Shown one piece after another: positions 6,551 to 7,344 of a stretch of 7,344 bases of DNA; positions within the stretch are counted from its first letter, which is position 1, and every line of letters begins with the position of its first letter. The stretch is from Caulobacteraceae bacterium (lineage in GTDB: Bacteria; Pseudomonadota; Alphaproteobacteria; Caulobacterales; Caulobacteraceae). The notes below the pieces were generated by a model. It worked only from the letters and a program-made list of their open reading frames with translations, made no database searches and was not told the origin of the DNA. The stretch lies in assembly GCA_947479185.1 (NCBI GenBank), contig CANJYY010000120.1, forward strand, positions 1 through 7,344. Direction: 5' to 3'. The position numbers and the translations under genes are program-made.

Positions 6551-7344
6551 ATGTTCATGCGCTTCTTCACCGAGCTACGGGACGCCAAGGTCCCCGTGAC
6601 GCTGAAGGAATACCTGATGCTGATGGAGGCGATGGACAAGGACGTCATCGACCACAAGGTCGAGGACTTCTACTTCCTGTCGCGCTCGGCCCTGGTGAAG
6701 GACGAGAAGAACCTCGACAAGTTTGACCAGGTCTTCAGCCATGTGTTCAAGGGCCTGGAGATGGTCGGCGACGCGGCCAATCCGGAAATCCCGGCCGAGT
6801 GGCTCAAGCTGCTGACCGAGAAGTTCCTGACCGACGAGGAGAAGGCCCAGATCGAGGCCATGGGCGGCTTCGACAAGCTGATGGAGATGCTCCAGAAGCG
6901 GCTGGAAGAGCAGAAGAAGCGCCACGAGGGCGGCAACAAGATGATCGGCACCGGCGGCACCAGCCCGTTCGGCGCCAACGGCTACAATCCCGAAGGCGTG
7001 CGCATCGGCCAGGACAAGGGCCGCCACGGCAAGGCCGTGAAGGTCTGGGACAAGCGCGAGTACAAGAACCTCGACGACAGCGTCGAGCTGGGCACGCGCA
7101 ACATCAAGGTCGCCCTGCGCCGGCTGCGCAAGTTCGCCCGCGAGGGCGCGCCGGACGAGCTGGATCTCGACGGCACGATCAAGAACACCTCGCGCAAGGG
7201 CTACCTCGACATCACCATGCGCCCCGAGCGCCGCAACAAGATCAAGGTGCTGATCTTCTTCGACATCGGCGGCTCGATGGACAGCCACATCAAGCTCTGC
7301 GAGGAGCTGTTCAGCGCCGCCCGCACCGAGTTCAAGAACCTCGA
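6551..7344 (+). CDS. VWA domain-containing CoxE-like protein (5' part; 3' end outside window)
   Basis: 264 codons are visible of a protein resembling the CoxE-like VWA family (COG3825 type), often encoded beside a MoxR-type AAA+ ATPase and thought to act with it as a chaperone pair in metalloenzyme or complex maturation. The N-terminal 1-125 is helical and highly charged (MFMRFFTELRDAKVPVT, then repeated KLMEMLQKRLEEQKKR). It is followed by a Gly-rich linker GGTSPFGANGYNPEG (135-149) and a basic segment VKVWDKREYKNLDD. The VWA strand begins at IKVLIFFDIGGSMDSH (231-246). The MIDAS reads D238-I-G-G-S242, with Gly in place of the first Ser of D-x-S-x-S, as I recall for this family. ATG at 6551 has GAGAG (6540-6544) upstream; an in-frame ATG at 6557 is an alternative. 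No ATPase partner lies upstream. The 80 bases between the repeat and the start show no clear promoter. Confidence 0.85.
   Translation, partial: MFMRFFTELRDAKVPVTLKEYLMLMEAMDKDVIDHKVEDFYFLSRSALVKDEKNLDKFDQVFSHVFKGLEMVGDAANPEIPAEWLKLLTEKFLTDEEKAQIEAMGGFDKLMEMLQKRLEEQKKRHEGGNKMIGTGGTSPFGANGYNPEGVRIGQDKGRHGKAVKVWDKREYKNLDDSVELGTRNIKVALRRLRKFAREGAPDELDLDGTIKNTSRKGYLDITMRPERRNKIKVLIFFDIGGSMDSHIKLCEELFSAARTEFKNL

Noticed and set aside
6405..6599. Small 64-codon plus-strand frame beginning MTGHCIRHPEERS
   Set aside because: It is a translation of the palindromic repeat. RHPEERS-type peptides arise from these intergenic repeats, and the frame also overlaps the real VWA gene start.
6575..7288. 237-codon minus-strand frame opposite the VWA gene
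   Set aside because: It is a Leu/Val/Ala-rich mirror frame of the VWA coding sequence with no ribosome site or domain.
1..7344. A defence island, CRISPR array, toxin-antitoxin pair or biosynthetic cluster
   Set aside because: I looked on both strands and found no repeat-spacer array, paired small genes, transposase or specialised biosynthetic enzymes. The deacetylase plus acetyltransferase pair is separated and divergent, so I do not call it a system.

Overview
The window is a compact, very GC-rich stretch with genes packed end to end, strong third-position G/C preference and long spurious antisense reading frames. The run xseB-ispA-dxs, together with the protein families around it, suggests an alphaproteobacterium, most likely of the Caulobacterales (Caulobacter/Phenylobacterium type). 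That assignment is an inference from gene order and protein flavour; no marker RNA is present.

Left part (1-4660, all minus strand, so read right to left): a class II-type histone deacetylase family protein, a histidine phosphatase family protein, xseB (exonuclease VII small subunit), ispA (farnesyl diphosphate synthase) and dxs (1-deoxy-D-xylulose-5-phosphate synthase, cut by the left edge). xseB and ispA overlap by the GTGA junction, and dxs follows ispA after 41 bases. These three form a likely operon that couples the first step of the MEP isoprenoid pathway to the first prenyl chain elongation. The two upstream genes point the same way. A terminator-like hairpin with a T-run lies between the deacetylase and phosphatase genes, and a perfect 12-bp palindrome lies between the phosphatase gene and xseB, so they need not be on the same transcript.

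Right part (4769-7344, plus strand): after a 108-base divergent intergenic region come a secreted alpha/beta hydrolase of the dienelactone/PAF-acetylhydrolase type, a GNAT acetyltransferase resembling the PaiA group, a 107-bp palindromic intergenic repeat, and the first 264 codons of a CoxE-like von Willebrand factor A (VWA) protein that runs off the right edge.

I see no tRNA, rRNA, CRISPR array, transposase or phage gene. Most of the window is ordinary housekeeping and metabolic sequence. The most unusual item is the intergenic element at 6364-6470. Its two long inverted arm pairs carry paired two-base mismatches (GG opposite GG, CC opposite CC), which are the bases that would let each half close as its own hairpin, as in paired REP-type elements. 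I found no convincing new multi-gene system.
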